From the NCBI RefSeq assembly GCF_000300995.1, contig NZ_AMRJ01000015.1, positions 18,912 to 82,911 on the forward strand: DNA of 64,000 bases, read 5' to 3'. The translations under genes were made by a program, and so were the position numbers. This DNA comes from Alcanivorax hongdengensis A-11-3. Lineage in GTDB: Bacteria; Pseudomonadota; Gammaproteobacteria; Pseudomonadales; Alcanivoracaceae. Within the stretch, counting starts at the first letter, position 1; each line of letters begins with the position of its first letter. The notes under the pieces were generated by a model. That model was not told where the DNA came from and did no database searches. It saw nothing but the letters and a program-made list of their open reading frames with translations. Positions 26,994 through 35,837 of the stretch are shown here, piece after piece.

Positions 26994-27142
26994 GCTTGCG
27001 GGCCTTTATCCTCTACAAAGGCATAAATAAGGGGTTGGGAGCCGCCGTCGCCGACACGCATGTATCACAAACATGGTGTGCAACAGCGCCACCCGGTTTT
27101 TCCCAACCCCGATTAAAAGAGTCATAAATTTCAGGAGCTTTC

Positions 27143-27811
27143 ATGAAACGCATCGCCGGATGTCTTGCCCTTGCCGGGGCCGTGGCACTGCAACCCGCCT
27201 GTTCCACCATCAACCCCTACACCGGGGAAAAGCAGACTTCCAAAGCCACCTCCGGTGCCGCCATTGGTGCCGTGGCCGGTGCCCTGATCGGCATTGCCAC
27301 CTCAGACAATGCCAAAGAGCGTAAAGAGCGCGCCCTGGCCGGTGCTGGCATCGGCGCCATCAGTGGTGGTGGCGTGGGTTACTACATGGATGTGCAGGAA
27401 GCCAAGCTGCGCCAGAAAATGGAAGGCGCCGGCGTTTCCGTGACCCGCGATGGTGACAACATCATCCTGAACATGCCGGGTAACCTGACCTTCGACACCG
27501 ATAGCTCCACGGTCAAATCGTCCTTCCGCCCGGTACTGGACGCGGTTTCCGAAGTGCTCAAGGAGTACAAGTCCACCATGGTTCAGGTGGCCGGTCACAC
27601 CGATAGCACCGGCGGTGATCGCTATAACCTGCTGCTCTCCCAACAGCGCGCCCAGGCCGTGGCCAATGTGTTGTCCGGCTACGGCGTGGAAGCCGTGCGC
27701 ATGGACGTGGTCGGCTTTGGTGAAACCCAGCCGATTGCCTCCAACAGCACGGCTTCCGGCCGTGAGCAGAACCGTCGCGTCGAGCTGACCCTGCTGCCCT
27801 ACACCAAGTAA
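27143..27811 (+). CDS. OmpA-family lipoprotein with glycine zipper (YiaD-like)
   Basis: Outer-membrane lipoprotein that probably binds peptidoglycan. The 222-residue precursor has a signal peptide with Cys20 in LQPACST (an imperfect lipobox with Pro at -2). A glycine-zipper segment follows at about 37-82 (AAIGAVAGALIGIA, AGAGIGAISGGGVGYY). The C-terminal OmpA domain spans about 110-222, with the peptidoglycan-binding motif VAGHTDSTGGDRYNLLLSQQRAQAV (cited in part) and ENRR-type REQNRRVEL. CAGGAG lies 6 nt before the ATG. YiaD is the nearest well-known relative. Confidence 0.9.
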   Translation: MKRIAGCLALAGAVALQPACSTINPYTGEKQTSKATSGAAIGAVAGALIGIATSDNAKERKERALAGAGIGAISGGGVGYYMDVQEAKLRQKMEGAGVSVTRDGDNIILNMPGNLTFDTDSSTVKSSFRPVLDAVSEVLKEYKSTMVQVAGHTDSTGGDRYNLLLSQQRAQAVANVLSGYGVEAVRMDVVGFGETQPIASNSTASGREQNRRVELTLLPYTK

Positions 27812-27932
27812 GCCCCGGCGGCGGGGCCAGCCGGCCCTGCCCCACTCTTTCCGATTTAAGCGCAATCCCGGGCGTGCACTGCCCCAGCATGCATCGCACA
27901 ATGGTCAGAGATACTCATTGAGGCCCAAGACC

Positions 27933-28985
27933 ATGAACCGGGACAGTGCTGTTATTCGTGACCCTCGCTGGCAACAGATTGTTGACCGGGACCCGCGCGC
28001 CAACGGCCAGTTCGTTTATGCGGTTGTCACCACCGGCATCTATTGCCTGCCCTCCTGTCCATCGCGCCGCGCCCGACCGGAAAATATCCGCTTTTACGCC
28101 AGTGCCGATGCGGCGCAACAGGCCGGTTATCGCCCCTGCCGCCGTTGCCGCCCGGATCAACCGGATGCGCTGGGCGAAAGGCTGACAGCCATCTGCCGCC
28201 AGATTGAGCAGGCGGAAAGCATGCCGACGCTGGAAACCCTGGCAAGACAGGCCGGGCTCAGCCGCTATCACCTGCAACGCCAGTTCAAGGCGCGCCTGGG
28301 CCTGACGCCCCGCCAGTACGGTCAGGCCCTTCGTGACCGGCGCCTGCGCGAGGCACTACAAGGCGGCAAGAGTGCTACCCGGGCTATTATCGACGCCGGC
28401 TACAGCTCCACCAGCCATGCCCACCGGCACAGCGAAAAGGTGCTGGGCATGCGCCCGTCACAATACGCCCGTGGTGAAGCGCAAACCATTTACTTCGCCG
28501 TGGCGGCCACCAGTCTGGGCGCCCTGCTGGTAGCCGAAACCCGGCGCGGGCTATGCGCCATCAGTCTTGGTGATGAGCCGGCGCCGCTGGTGGAGGAGCT
28601 CCAGGAGCGGTTTGCCGGGGCGACGCTGATCGGCGGTGACAGGGATTTTGAGCAGCGGGTGGCGCAGGTGGTGGCCCTGGTGGAGCAGCCCGGCCTGCCC
28701 CTGCCATTGCCTCTGGATATCCGCGGCACGGTGTTTCAGCAGCGGGTCTGGCAGGCGCTGCGCGACATTCCCGTGGGCGAAACGGTCAGTTATCAGGCGC
28801 TGGCCGAGCGTCTGGGCATGCCCGGTGGCGCCCGTGCCGTGGCCCGCGCCTGTGCCAGCAACACCCTGGCGCTGGCGATTCCCTGCCACCGGGTGATCCG
28901 CACCGATGGCGGCCTGTCCGGCTATCGCTGGGGCATTGAACGCAAGCAGTGCCTGCTGGACAGGGAAAAAGCGGTAGATCCTTAA
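27933..28985 (+). CDS. ada: Bifunctional alkylation-response regulator/methyltransferase Ada
   Basis: Repairs methylphosphotriesters and O6-methylguanine by suicide methyl transfer and, once methylated, activates repair genes. The 350-residue product has the N-Ada zinc site Cys38, Cys42, Cys69 and Cys72, the same numbering as E. coli Ada. An AraC-type helix-turn-helix follows at about 85-180, and a C-terminal methyltransferase with the active-site motif IPCHRVIRTDG. The ATG at 27933 is preferred over a TTG at 27918 because it gives this register. It is followed 4 nt later by alkA, as in adaptive-response operons. Confidence 0.95.
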   Translation: MNRDSAVIRDPRWQQIVDRDPRANGQFVYAVVTTGIYCLPSCPSRRARPENIRFYASADAAQQAGYRPCRRCRPDQPDALGERLTAICRQIEQAESMPTLETLARQAGLSRYHLQRQFKARLGLTPRQYGQALRDRRLREALQGGKSATRAIIDAGYSSTSHAHRHSEKVLGMRPSQYARGEAQTIYFAVAATSLGALLVAETRRGLCAISLGDEPAPLVEELQERFAGATLIGGDRDFEQRVAQVVALVEQPGLPLPLPLDIRGTVFQQRVWQALRDIPVGETVSYQALAERLGMPGGARAVARACASNTLALAIPCHRVIRTDGGLSGYRWGIERKQCLLDREKAVDP

Positions 28986-28989
28986 TTCC

Positions 28990-29850
28990 ATGACGCTGAC
29001 TCTCACCCTGCCCGCGGATTTCCGCAACCAGGACTTTCTCGATTTTCACCGTCGCGATCCGCAACAACGGGCGGAATGCGTTGACGGTAATCAGCTGCAC
29101 AAGGGCCTGGTCTGGCAGGGTCGGCCGGCACGCTTATCACTACTACTGGATCAGCAATGCGCTACCGCTCGGCTTGATGCAGCGGGCAGCCAGATTACAC
29201 CACAGGCCTTGCGGTCACGGGTCGAGCATATGCTGGGTTTGTCCCAGCCGGTGCGGGATTTTCAGCTGGCCTGCCAGGATCACCCTTTACTGGGGCCACT
29301 GATCCGCCGCCGACCCGGCCTGCGCGTGCCACAGAGTGGCTCCCCCCATGAAGCGCTCTGCTGGGCCATTATCGGCCAGCAGATCAGTGTCCACGCCGCG
29401 CTGTCCATTCGGGCGCGACTGATCGCGAGTACTGGGATCCAGCACGCCAGTGGGCTTTACTGCTTTCCCGATGCCCGCGCCATTCTGAACTGTACGGACA
29501 CCGCCCTGCGGGCTGCCGGGCTTTCCGGCAGCAAGCTCGGCGCGCTGCGCCGCATCAGCGAGCTGGCGCTGGCGCAACCGGCGCTCTTCGAGCACGATAC
29601 GCCCCTGCCCGCACAAACCCTCAGTGACAGCCTGCTGGCCATCAGGGGCATAGGCCCGTGGACCGTCAGTTATGCGCTGTTACGAGGTTACGGCAAACTG
29701 GATGGCAGCCTGCATGGTGATGTGGCCGTGCGGCGCGGGCTTGCCCGTTTGTTGGGGGAAGAGACCGTGAGCCCCGCCCGCACCGAGCAATGGCTGGCGG
29801 CCTTCTCACCCTGGCGCGCCCTGGTGGCCGCGCATCTGTGGGGCATATAA
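28990..29850 (+). CDS. alkA: DNA-3-methyladenine glycosylase II
   Basis: Base-excision glycosylase that removes alkylated purines. The 286-residue product has the AlkA N-terminal domain and the HhH-GPD core: ALCWAIIGQQISVHAA, AGLSGSKLGALRRI and the hairpin LLAIRGIGPWTVSYALLRGY. This is followed by HGDVAVRRGL, which carries the catalytic Asp. It starts 4 nt after ada, so both are probably induced together by methylated Ada. Confidence 0.93.
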   Translation: MTLTLTLPADFRNQDFLDFHRRDPQQRAECVDGNQLHKGLVWQGRPARLSLLLDQQCATARLDAAGSQITPQALRSRVEHMLGLSQPVRDFQLACQDHPLLGPLIRRRPGLRVPQSGSPHEALCWAIIGQQISVHAALSIRARLIASTGIQHASGLYCFPDARAILNCTDTALRAAGLSGSKLGALRRISELALAQPALFEHDTPLPAQTLSDSLLAIRGIGPWTVSYALLRGYGKLDGSLHGDVAVRRGLARLLGEETVSPARTEQWLAAFSPWRALVAAHLWGI

Positions 29851-29866
29851 CGCAACCAGGACCCCG

Positions 29867-30673
29867 GTGTTTATGCACACTCAACGCCCCTCGCTTGGCC
29901 AGTGGCTCGCCGATGCGCCCTTCACCCTGTCCATGTCGTCCGGCTTTTTCGGTTTTTTTGCCCACGCCGGCGTGCTACAGGCACTGCGGGACAATGCGCT
30001 GGAACCGGCGCGGTATACCGGCTCCAGTGCCGGTGCCCTGGTCGCGGGCCTGGCTGCGGCGGGTTGCCTGCCGCAAACCATGAAAGCACGGCTGCATACC
30101 CTTGATCGTGATCACTTCTGGGACCCGGGACCGGGACTGGGCGTGTTGAAGGGCCAGGCATTTCGACAGTTGCTTGCCAGCCTGTTGCCGGTCACGAATT
30201 TCGGTAGCTGCCCGCGCCCCGTGGCCATCTCGGTCTGGCAAGCGGCCAGTGGGCGGACACAGGTGCTGGAGCACGGCGATCTGGTGGAAGCCATTTACAG
30301 CTCCTGCGCGGTACCGGTGCTGTTTCAGCCCGGGCGTATCGATGGCAAGTTGTGCTGGGATGGCGGTATTCGCGACCGGCATGGACTGGCCGGCACGCAC
30401 AGCGGCGAAAGGATCCTTTATCACCACCTGGCGTCCCGCTCCCCCTGGCGGCGCAAGAGCTCTGCTTCCCTGCAGGTGCCCAGTCGCCGACATATGGTCA
30501 GCCTGGTGCTTGAGGGGCTGCCCCGCTCCGGGCCTAGCAGCCTGGAGCAGGGGCGTCTGGCTTTTCAGATGGCGTATCAGGGCACAATTGAGGCCCTGAA
30601 CCGTCCAGTGAAGGACGGTCAGGTACGGTTGGAAATGACACCGGCTTCAAATGCTCAGGAGGCCTCCCCATAA
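29867..30673 (+). CDS. Patatin-like phospholipase
   Basis: Predicted cytosolic lipid acyl hydrolase with a Ser-Asp dyad. The 268-residue product has the oxyanion block SSGFFGFFAHAGVLQAL, the nucleophile elbow TGSSAGALVAGL (GxSxG) and the DGG motif in CWDGGIRDRHG. The first G of the usual GGGARG loop is replaced by a FFGFF stretch. It may start at GTG 29867 (AGGA 5 nt upstream) or ATG 29873. It follows alkA by 16 nt. The final codons overlap the convergent di-iron protein gene. The lipid substrate is unknown. Confidence 0.85.
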   Translation: MFMHTQRPSLGQWLADAPFTLSMSSGFFGFFAHAGVLQALRDNALEPARYTGSSAGALVAGLAAAGCLPQTMKARLHTLDRDHFWDPGPGLGVLKGQAFRQLLASLLPVTNFGSCPRPVAISVWQAASGRTQVLEHGDLVEAIYSSCAVPVLFQPGRIDGKLCWDGGIRDRHGLAGTHSGERILYHHLASRSPWRRKSSASLQVPSRRHMVSLVLEGLPRSGPSSLEQGRLAFQMAYQGTIEALNRPVKDGQVRLEMTPASNAQEASP

Positions 30674-31767
30674 AGCGGTTTGGACAATTCCGCCCAGTCG
30701 ATATCCCCGTCGTTGACCAGATTCTCGAACTGCAGAATCCCCAGCTCCTCGAATTTGGGCCGCACGGAGTCGGTGAGCAGGCCGATGCGTTTCAGATTGG
30801 GGACAATACGGGTGAACAGCAGGTTGCGGAACTGCTCCATGATGGTCGAGGCCAGCACATGTTCGCGTGCCTCGTCTTCATCCCAGCCAAATTCGCGGAA
30901 CACCTCGGTGCTGACCAACCGCTCGCGCATGACCACACAGGCCTCGAACGCAAAGTGGGCACGCTCTTCCTTTTCTTCTTCAGAAAGAGTCTCAACAAAG
31001 TCTTCCAAGTAATTGACGCCAAAGGTAACGTGCCTTGCCTCATCTCGGATAACCAGGTGAATAATCTCTTTGAGAAGCGGGTCCTGGGCGGTCATTTTCA
31101 GGGTGTTGAACGCGGCCAGTGCCAGCCCTTCGATGATGATCTGCATGCCGATGAACTTCAGATCCCAGCGCGGATCAGAAAGGATCTTGTCGAGCAGGGA
31201 TTTGAGGTTGGGGTTGACCGGATAAAAGATGCCGACCTTTTCCTGCAGGTAGCGGGTAAAGACCTCCACGTGACGGGCTTCGTCAAAGGTCTGGCTGGCC
31301 GCATACAGCTTGGCGTCATAGCTGGGCGCGCAGCTGGCCAGCTGGGAGGCCACCAGCAAGGCGCCCTGCTCACCGTGCATGAACTGCGCGAGTGTCCAGG
31401 CCAGGTTATGCCAACCGAAACGCAACCGCTCTTGCTCGGGCATCTGCTCAAAGGTGGGCCAGCCATTGAAGGGGTTGAAGGCCTGATCCAGCGGCACCTG
31501 GTCCTTGGGGAAGTTCTGCGACCAGTCCACGTCCATATCCGCGTTCCAGTTGAGCTCCTTGCCGAGGCGATAGAGCTTGCGGATACGCCCGTCAGCACTG
31601 GAATAGTCCCAGTTGTAGTGTCCGGTCAGCGGGGTCTGGAAGATTTCCACCACGTCACGTACGTGATCGGGGGTCAATTTGTCTTCAATATCCTCGCTGC
31701 CCGGTCCGTCCCAGCTCTCGTAGATACTCAGGTCGGTGGGCGGCGTCTCGACACGGGTTATTTTCAT
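30655..31767 (-). CDS. Ferritin-like R2-type di-iron protein
   Basis: Di-iron carboxylate protein resembling the small subunit of class I ribonucleotide reductase. The 370-residue product has two EARH motifs (TFDEARHVEVF at about 170 and IRDEARHVTFG at about 250) plus Glu residues in HGEQGALL and IIIEGLAL, enough for a di-iron site. No large subunit (R1) lies nearby and no C-terminal R1-binding peptide is evident, so a mono-oxygenase or other oxidative role is possible. The ATG at 31767 follows AGGTG. Upstream are two thioesterase genes on the same strand. Confidence 0.8.
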   Translation of the reverse strand: MKITRVETPPTDLSIYESWDGPGSEDIEDKLTPDHVRDVVEIFQTPLTGHYNWDYSSADGRIRKLYRLGKELNWNADMDVDWSQNFPKDQVPLDQAFNPFNGWPTFEQMPEQERLRFGWHNLAWTLAQFMHGEQGALLVASQLASCAPSYDAKLYAASQTFDEARHVEVFTRYLQEKVGIFYPVNPNLKSLLDKILSDPRWDLKFIGMQIIIEGLALAAFNTLKMTAQDPLLKEIIHLVIRDEARHVTFGVNYLEDFVETLSEEEKEERAHFAFEACVVMRERLVSTEVFREFGWDEDEAREHVLASTIMEQFRNLLFTRIVPNLKRIGLLTDSVRPKFEELGILQFENLVNDGDIDWAELSKPLYGEAS

Positions 31768-31876
31768 CGGGGCACCTGCTGTAGCGTTATTATGTGCTTT
31801 CACGCTATCGCTGGCGCCCGGAGCTGGCAATGTCGTGTTATGACAGATGCCAGCCACTGGTGGCGCGTATTAACAA

Positions 31877-32347
31877 TCAGGCCAGTTGACTGTCCTGATC
31901 ACTGTTTTCTTCCGACAACAGGAAGTGGGCTCGGGCAATGGTGATGGGCTCGTCACGCTGCTTCTGCCAGGCGCTGATATGCACATTTGCAATGCGTCGA
32001 CCCAGGCGGGTAATGCGACACTCGGCAAAGGTGTCACGAAACAGCCCGGCACGCAGGTAATCGATGGTGAAGTCGATGGTTTTGGGCACTCGAGGCTCGC
32101 CCATCTGCAGCAGGATGAAGATGATCGCGGCCTGCTCCATGAACCCGGCCACGGCCCCGCCATGCAGAGCCGGCAGCGTGGGGTTGCCGACCACGTTGTC
32201 CTGTTTGGGCAGCACAAAGGTCAGCTCTTCGCCCTGGGGAATGACCTGGATGCCCAGAAAACGGGCATAGGGTACATGGTCGACCAGTTCCTGGTAGGTC
32301 GCTTCACCATTGCGGCATTGATCAATCAGGGTTTTCAGGGTCTTCAT
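31877..32347 (-). CDS. PaaI-family hotdog thioesterase
   Basis: Small acyl-CoA thioesterase family protein, cytosolic, 156 residues. The hotdog motif NPTLPALHGGAVAGFMEQAAIIF gives the HGG signature (cited in part), followed by IDFTIDYLRAG. It resembles the neighbouring gene at 32347-32823 (same fold, MHGGAIFAMMDQAGG there), and the two overlap as TGATG, so they probably arose by duplication and act together. The acyl substrate is unknown. A fatty acyl or aromatic acyl-CoA is possible given the lipid context. Confidence 0.87.
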   Translation of the reverse strand: MKTLKTLIDQCRNGEATYQELVDHVPYARFLGIQVIPQGEELTFVLPKQDNVVGNPTLPALHGGAVAGFMEQAAIIFILLQMGEPRVPKTIDFTIDYLRAGLFRDTFAECRITRLGRRIANVHISAWQKQRDEPITIARAHFLLSEENSDQDSQLA

Positions 32348-32823
32348 CAGGCTACTACCTTGCCGGCCGAATCAATTTGCATGCGTGTGTAGGTTGCCAG
32401 CCCGGTGGCAATGGGCTCGGCGTCATTGCCCTCCTCCCAGGTGGTGATGCGCACAAAGGCCACATGGGTGGTCAGCCGATAGCAGCTGGCCTCGCAGATT
32501 ACCGCCGCGCCTTTGGCAGGGCCACGCAGATGGTCTACCCGAAAGTCGATGGTCGGGGTGATTTCGAAGGTCGGGAAGGTTCGGCAGGTAATCGCCATGC
32601 CGCCGGCCTGGTCCATCATGGCGAAGATGGCGCCGCCATGCATGACACCGGTTTCCGGGTTGCCCACCAGATCCTCGCGCCAGGGCATGCGCACCCGCAC
32701 CTGCATCTCTTCCGCGCTGACCACTTCCAGCCCGAGTACCACCGAGTGACGCACGGAGCTGAGAAAACGGTTGCATATGTCCAGTCGGGTAAATTCTTTT
32801 GACGATTTTGTCACGGCGGCCAA
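32347..32823 (-). CDS. PaaI-family hotdog thioesterase (TTG start)
   Basis: Hotdog-fold thioesterase, 158 residues if the TTG at 32823 is used. Signature GVMHGGAIFAMMDQAGGMA and PTIDFRVDHLRGPAKG. The RBS-like AAAAGGA sits only about 3 nt before the TTG, so a GTG at 32814 is also possible. It is translationally coupled to the second thioesterase (TGATG). Different pocket residues in the pair suggest different acyl substrates or a heteromeric enzyme, which the sequence alone cannot decide. Confidence 0.85.
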   Translation of the reverse strand: MAAVTKSSKEFTRLDICNRFLSSVRHSVVLGLEVVSAEEMQVRVRMPWREDLVGNPETGVMHGGAIFAMMDQAGGMAITCRTFPTFEITPTIDFRVDHLRGPAKGAAVICEASCYRLTTHVAFVRITTWEEGNDAEPIATGLATYTRMQIDSAGKVVA

Positions 32824-32951
32824 TGTCCTTTTAACGTTCGGCGGCGAAGATTAGCGGCTCCGCCTCGCCCTGAAAAGCGGTTACAGTTTTACCATAGCGT
32901 ACCGTCGCTATTTTGCTAGTGTACGCGCCCCCCAGCCCGGAGGCTCCGTTA

Positions 32952-34076
32952 ATGGCAAAATCATCCCGTCTGAAAACCGGTTTGCAGGCCGTCGGCCATA
33001 TTGTCGAGCGTCGCCGTTATCCTGATCGTTTTATCCAGGTAGACAAGACCCCCTGGGACGAGATCTATCGCGACGGCATTATGGCGGTACGACATTACAG
33101 CCTGCCTCCCATGGATGAAATCGCGGTTAATGACGAGAGCCTGCCGGTCAGCCGGGAAAAGCATCGCATCCCGCTATTACTGGTGCCGGCACTGGGTATC
33201 CATTGCTGGACCTACGATCTGATGCCCAACCGTTCCATGGTGCGCTACCTGATGGCCCGCGGTTACGACGTCTACCTGATTGACTGGGGTAAGCCGTCCA
33301 ATGCGGATCGCAGTTTGGGGCTGGATACCTACGTCAATCGCTGGCTACCGGAAGCGGTGAACGCGGTGCAGGCCCACGCCGAGTGCAAGGACGTCAACCT
33401 GATGGGCTATTGCATGGGTGGGCTGCTTTGCCTGATGTATCTGGGTGGGCACCCGGGTAGCCCGGTCAAGAACCTGGTGACCATTGCCAGCCCGGTCAAT
33501 TTCCACAAGAGTGGCCCCTTCGGCAAGGTGGTCAGCCTGGCTGCGATTCCGGCCATGCAGATCCATGACTGGTTCAAGGTGCGCCTGGAGCCGCTCAACG
33601 ACGGCCTCTTCCATATCCCGGCCAATTTGCTGGCGCTGGGTTTCAAGATGACCAACCCGCCCGGTGTGGTGCAGTCCTACATGGATCTGGTGCGCAATAT
33701 CGCCGACCGGGAATATGTCACCGAATACATGACCATGGGTCAGTGGTTCAACGACATGGTGGACTACCCGGGTGCCGTGGTTCGGGAAGTGATCGAGAAA
33801 ATGCTGCTGGCCAACAGCCTGGCCAACGGTCGCATTCGGGTGGGCGGCCGGGAAATCGATTTTTCCAATATCAAACAGGGCCTTCTGGCCTTTGCCGGCA
33901 GTACCGACAACATTGTCAGTCTGCGCGCCGCCCGCGAGATCCTGCGGGTCATTGGCAGCCAGGACAAGCGCTTCGAAGTGGTGCCCGGTGGCCATGCCGG
34001 CGTCTTTTCCGGCTCCAAGGCACCCTCCCACAGCTGGCGTATCAGCGCCGACTGGCTGGCCAGTCGCTCCGACTGA
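32952..34076 (+). CDS. PhaC-like polyhydroxyalkanoate synthase (alpha/beta hydrolase)
   Basis: Probable PHA synthase of the short class III-like type. The 374-residue product has the lipase-like box GYCMGG with nucleophile Cys154 (Cys in place of Ser is the mark of PHA synthases), the Asp in FAGSTDNIVS and the His in VPGGHAGVFSG. Other family stretches are YDVYLIDWGKPSNADRS and VTIASPVNF. No phaE, phaR, phaA or phaB lies nearby, so polymer synthesis is not proven. The start ATG at 32952 gives MAKSSRLKTG and is preferred to an upstream in-frame start at 32913. Confidence 0.85.
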   Translation: MAKSSRLKTGLQAVGHIVERRRYPDRFIQVDKTPWDEIYRDGIMAVRHYSLPPMDEIAVNDESLPVSREKHRIPLLLVPALGIHCWTYDLMPNRSMVRYLMARGYDVYLIDWGKPSNADRSLGLDTYVNRWLPEAVNAVQAHAECKDVNLMGYCMGGLLCLMYLGGHPGSPVKNLVTIASPVNFHKSGPFGKVVSLAAIPAMQIHDWFKVRLEPLNDGLFHIPANLLALGFKMTNPPGVVQSYMDLVRNIADREYVTEYMTMGQWFNDMVDYPGAVVREVIEKMLLANSLANGRIRVGGREIDFSNIKQGLLAFAGSTDNIVSLRAAREILRVIGSQDKRFEVVPGGHAGVFSGSKAPSHSWRISADWLASRSD

Positions 34077-34099
34077 GCCAGCCGGGAAGGCTGTTCCTC

Positions 34100-34888
34100 T
34101 CAGGCTCCCAGGGCTTCCACCCTGTCCGCTACCTGGGTGCTGTAACGGTAGAACAGGTAGGGAATTCTCGCCGCGCTCTGGTCATTCATTTTGGGTACCG
34201 AGCCGCGGATGAAGGCCCAACGCTGCTGGATAAAGGCCAGTGTCTCTCGACCGCCGGCATTCTCCTGGTAGTGCAGTTGCAGCTTGGCCAGGCGCTTGTC
34301 GATATCGGACGCCGCCACGGCAAAATCCATCGGTGCAAGGCTGGTGCCGGTGGGCAGGCCTGCTGACGGAAACGCTGCCAGCGCCAGGTACTCGCTGGCC
34401 AGTTTCTGCATGTCCACAGCCAACCGGTAAATATCCAGGTAGGGGCCGGCAGTGCCCAGATCCGTATTTTTCAGCAGACGATCCAGTGTCAGCGTGGTGG
34501 TATTCATTTCGCTCATGGCGCCATAGTCGGCATAACCCAGTGTGGCCAGGGGGTTGTCGCGAGCCCGTTCAGACAGCGCTTGCCAGCCGGTTTGCAACTG
34601 CGCAACCAGACGGGTTTCCGCGTCAGTAGAGGCGGAGGCCTGTAACGCCTTGATGCGCTGTTCGCCCCGCGAGAGCAACTGATCCAGTGCTGCCTGGTCA
34701 TCCGGATTATTGCCACGTATGGAAAGCAGATGGAATCCCATGCGTGCTCGCCAGGCATCCATTTGCAGGGAAGCCAAACTCTCCCCGGCAAGATCAGCCT
34801 GGGCCGGCATCACGCCGGCGGTCAGCATGGCAATCAAGATAATAACGCGAACGACGCGCAGACGGCGCCAAATCATGGTCACGGACAT
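34100..34888 (-). CDS. Secreted helical protein, paralogue A
   Basis: Not recognised. The 262-residue frame has a signal peptide (VVRVIILIAMLTAGVMPAQA-D) and a mostly helical body. It is similar to the next gene, 34981-35775: both have W-x-F-I-R-x-S-(V/M) followed about 12 residues later by PYLFYRYSTQ (here) or PFLIYRYTNQ (there), and LA/MTSEYL(A/N) in the middle. AAGGG sits too close to the ATG at 34888 and better suits the GTG at 34882, so that start may be real. Downstream of the paralogue's terminator it probably has its own promoter. Confidence 0.68.
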   Translation of the reverse strand: MSVTMIWRRLRVVRVIILIAMLTAGVMPAQADLAGESLASLQMDAWRARMGFHLLSIRGNNPDDQAALDQLLSRGEQRIKALQASASTDAETRLVAQLQTGWQALSERARDNPLATLGYADYGAMSEMNTTTLTLDRLLKNTDLGTAGPYLDIYRLAVDMQKLASEYLALAAFPSAGLPTGTSLAPMDFAVAASDIDKRLAKLQLHYQENAGGRETLAFIQQRWAFIRGSVPKMNDQSAARIPYLFYRYSTQVADRVEALGA

Positions 34889-34923
34889 TCCCTTTCCCTT
34901 TGGGTAGCTCTCATCCCTGTATC

Positions 34924-34948
34924 AAAAAACCCCCGCCGTGGCGGAGGT
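34924..34948 (-). terminator. Rho-independent terminator downstream of the paralogue B gene
   Basis: On the minus strand: AACCTCCGCC-ACG-GCGGGGGTT followed by six T. The hairpin stem of about 9 bp ends some 30 nt after the stop codon of the gene at 34981-35775. Confidence 0.85.
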
Positions 34949-34980
34949 TCTGTTCGGTGTTGCTGTACTGTCAGGTCCGG

Positions 34981-35775
34981 TCAGTTGACCGGACCGAAAG
35001 TGGGTTTGCCCACATCGGTGGAAGCCAGTTGAATGGCCTGCTCCAGTGTGCCCACCATCTGGTTGGTATAGCGGTAAATCAAAAAAGGTACGGCGTTTTC
35101 ATAGAACTTGATCATCGACTGGCGGATAAACTGCCATTTCACACTGACCTGGTTAAGGGCTCGGGTCATGGCGTCATCACCGGCATGGGCCTTCTTGGCG
35201 GCGGCCAGTTTCTTTTCGAATTCCGGCACCGCTTCCTTGAACGACAGGCGCCCCTCATCACTGCCTGCCGCCATGCCGCCGGCCGGGTCTGCCGCGATAT
35301 TGAGATATTCCGATGTCATGTGCTCGATGGACACGGCCAGCTCTCGCACATCATCGTATTTGCCGGTGCTGGCCTGGTCGAAGGCCTCCATTTTTTCCGA
35401 CATTTCCACCGGAATGTCATTCACATCCTGAATGGTGTAAGCGTCGGTGTAGCCCTGGCTGGCAATGGTGTTGCCCTGGGCCGCCTTGCGAAGGGCCTTC
35501 CACTGCCGCTGCAGTGCGGTTACCAGCTGGTTTTCGGTTTCACCGCTGGCATTCTGGGCCAGATCACTCAGGGCGCTGTCGGCAGCGCTGATCGCCCCAT
35601 TAAGATCTACCTCATAGGTCTGGTTACCGGCCATCACCGTGTACATGTGAAAATCGGACCGGATTTTCCAAAGATTCAGTTCCAGATCCTTCAGCTGAGC
35701 CTGACTAATCGCTGCCTGCGCTTGCAGGGGCAGGATTAAAAACGTCAAAAGGCTTCCCAGGAAACGCTTTGGCAT
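34981..35775 (-). CDS. Secreted helical protein, paralogue B
   Basis: Not recognised. The 264-residue product has a signal peptide (1-20, LQAQA-AIS) and an otherwise soluble, helical sequence without Cys. It shares its C-terminal pattern KWQFIRQSM...PFLIYRYTNQM with the gene at 34100. AAGGGAG lies 5 nt before the ATG. It is followed by a strong terminator and preceded by a TATACT-type promoter, so it is probably a separate unit. The conserved Tyr/Arg/Trp positions of the pair suggest a common ligand in the periplasm, but this is a guess. Confidence 0.7.
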   Translation of the reverse strand: MPKRFLGSLLTFLILPLQAQAAISQAQLKDLELNLWKIRSDFHMYTVMAGNQTYEVDLNGAISAADSALSDLAQNASGETENQLVTALQRQWKALRKAAQGNTIASQGYTDAYTIQDVNDIPVEMSEKMEAFDQASTGKYDDVRELAVSIEHMTSEYLNIAADPAGGMAAGSDEGRLSFKEAVPEFEKKLAAAKKAHAGDDAMTRALNQVSVKWQFIRQSMIKFYENAVPFLIYRYTNQMVGTLEQAIQLASTDVGKPTFGPVN

Positions 35776-35837
35776 GGGGACTCCCTTATGCTTGATCTTG
35801 TTTTTCTGCTGTTGCAGTTATTGGTATCGTTCTTATG

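Noticed and set aside
27812..27840. GCCCCGGCGGCGGGGCC after the OmpA-type lipoprotein as a terminator
   Set aside because: The hairpin is GC-rich but lacks a T-run and is too short-looped to be convincing.
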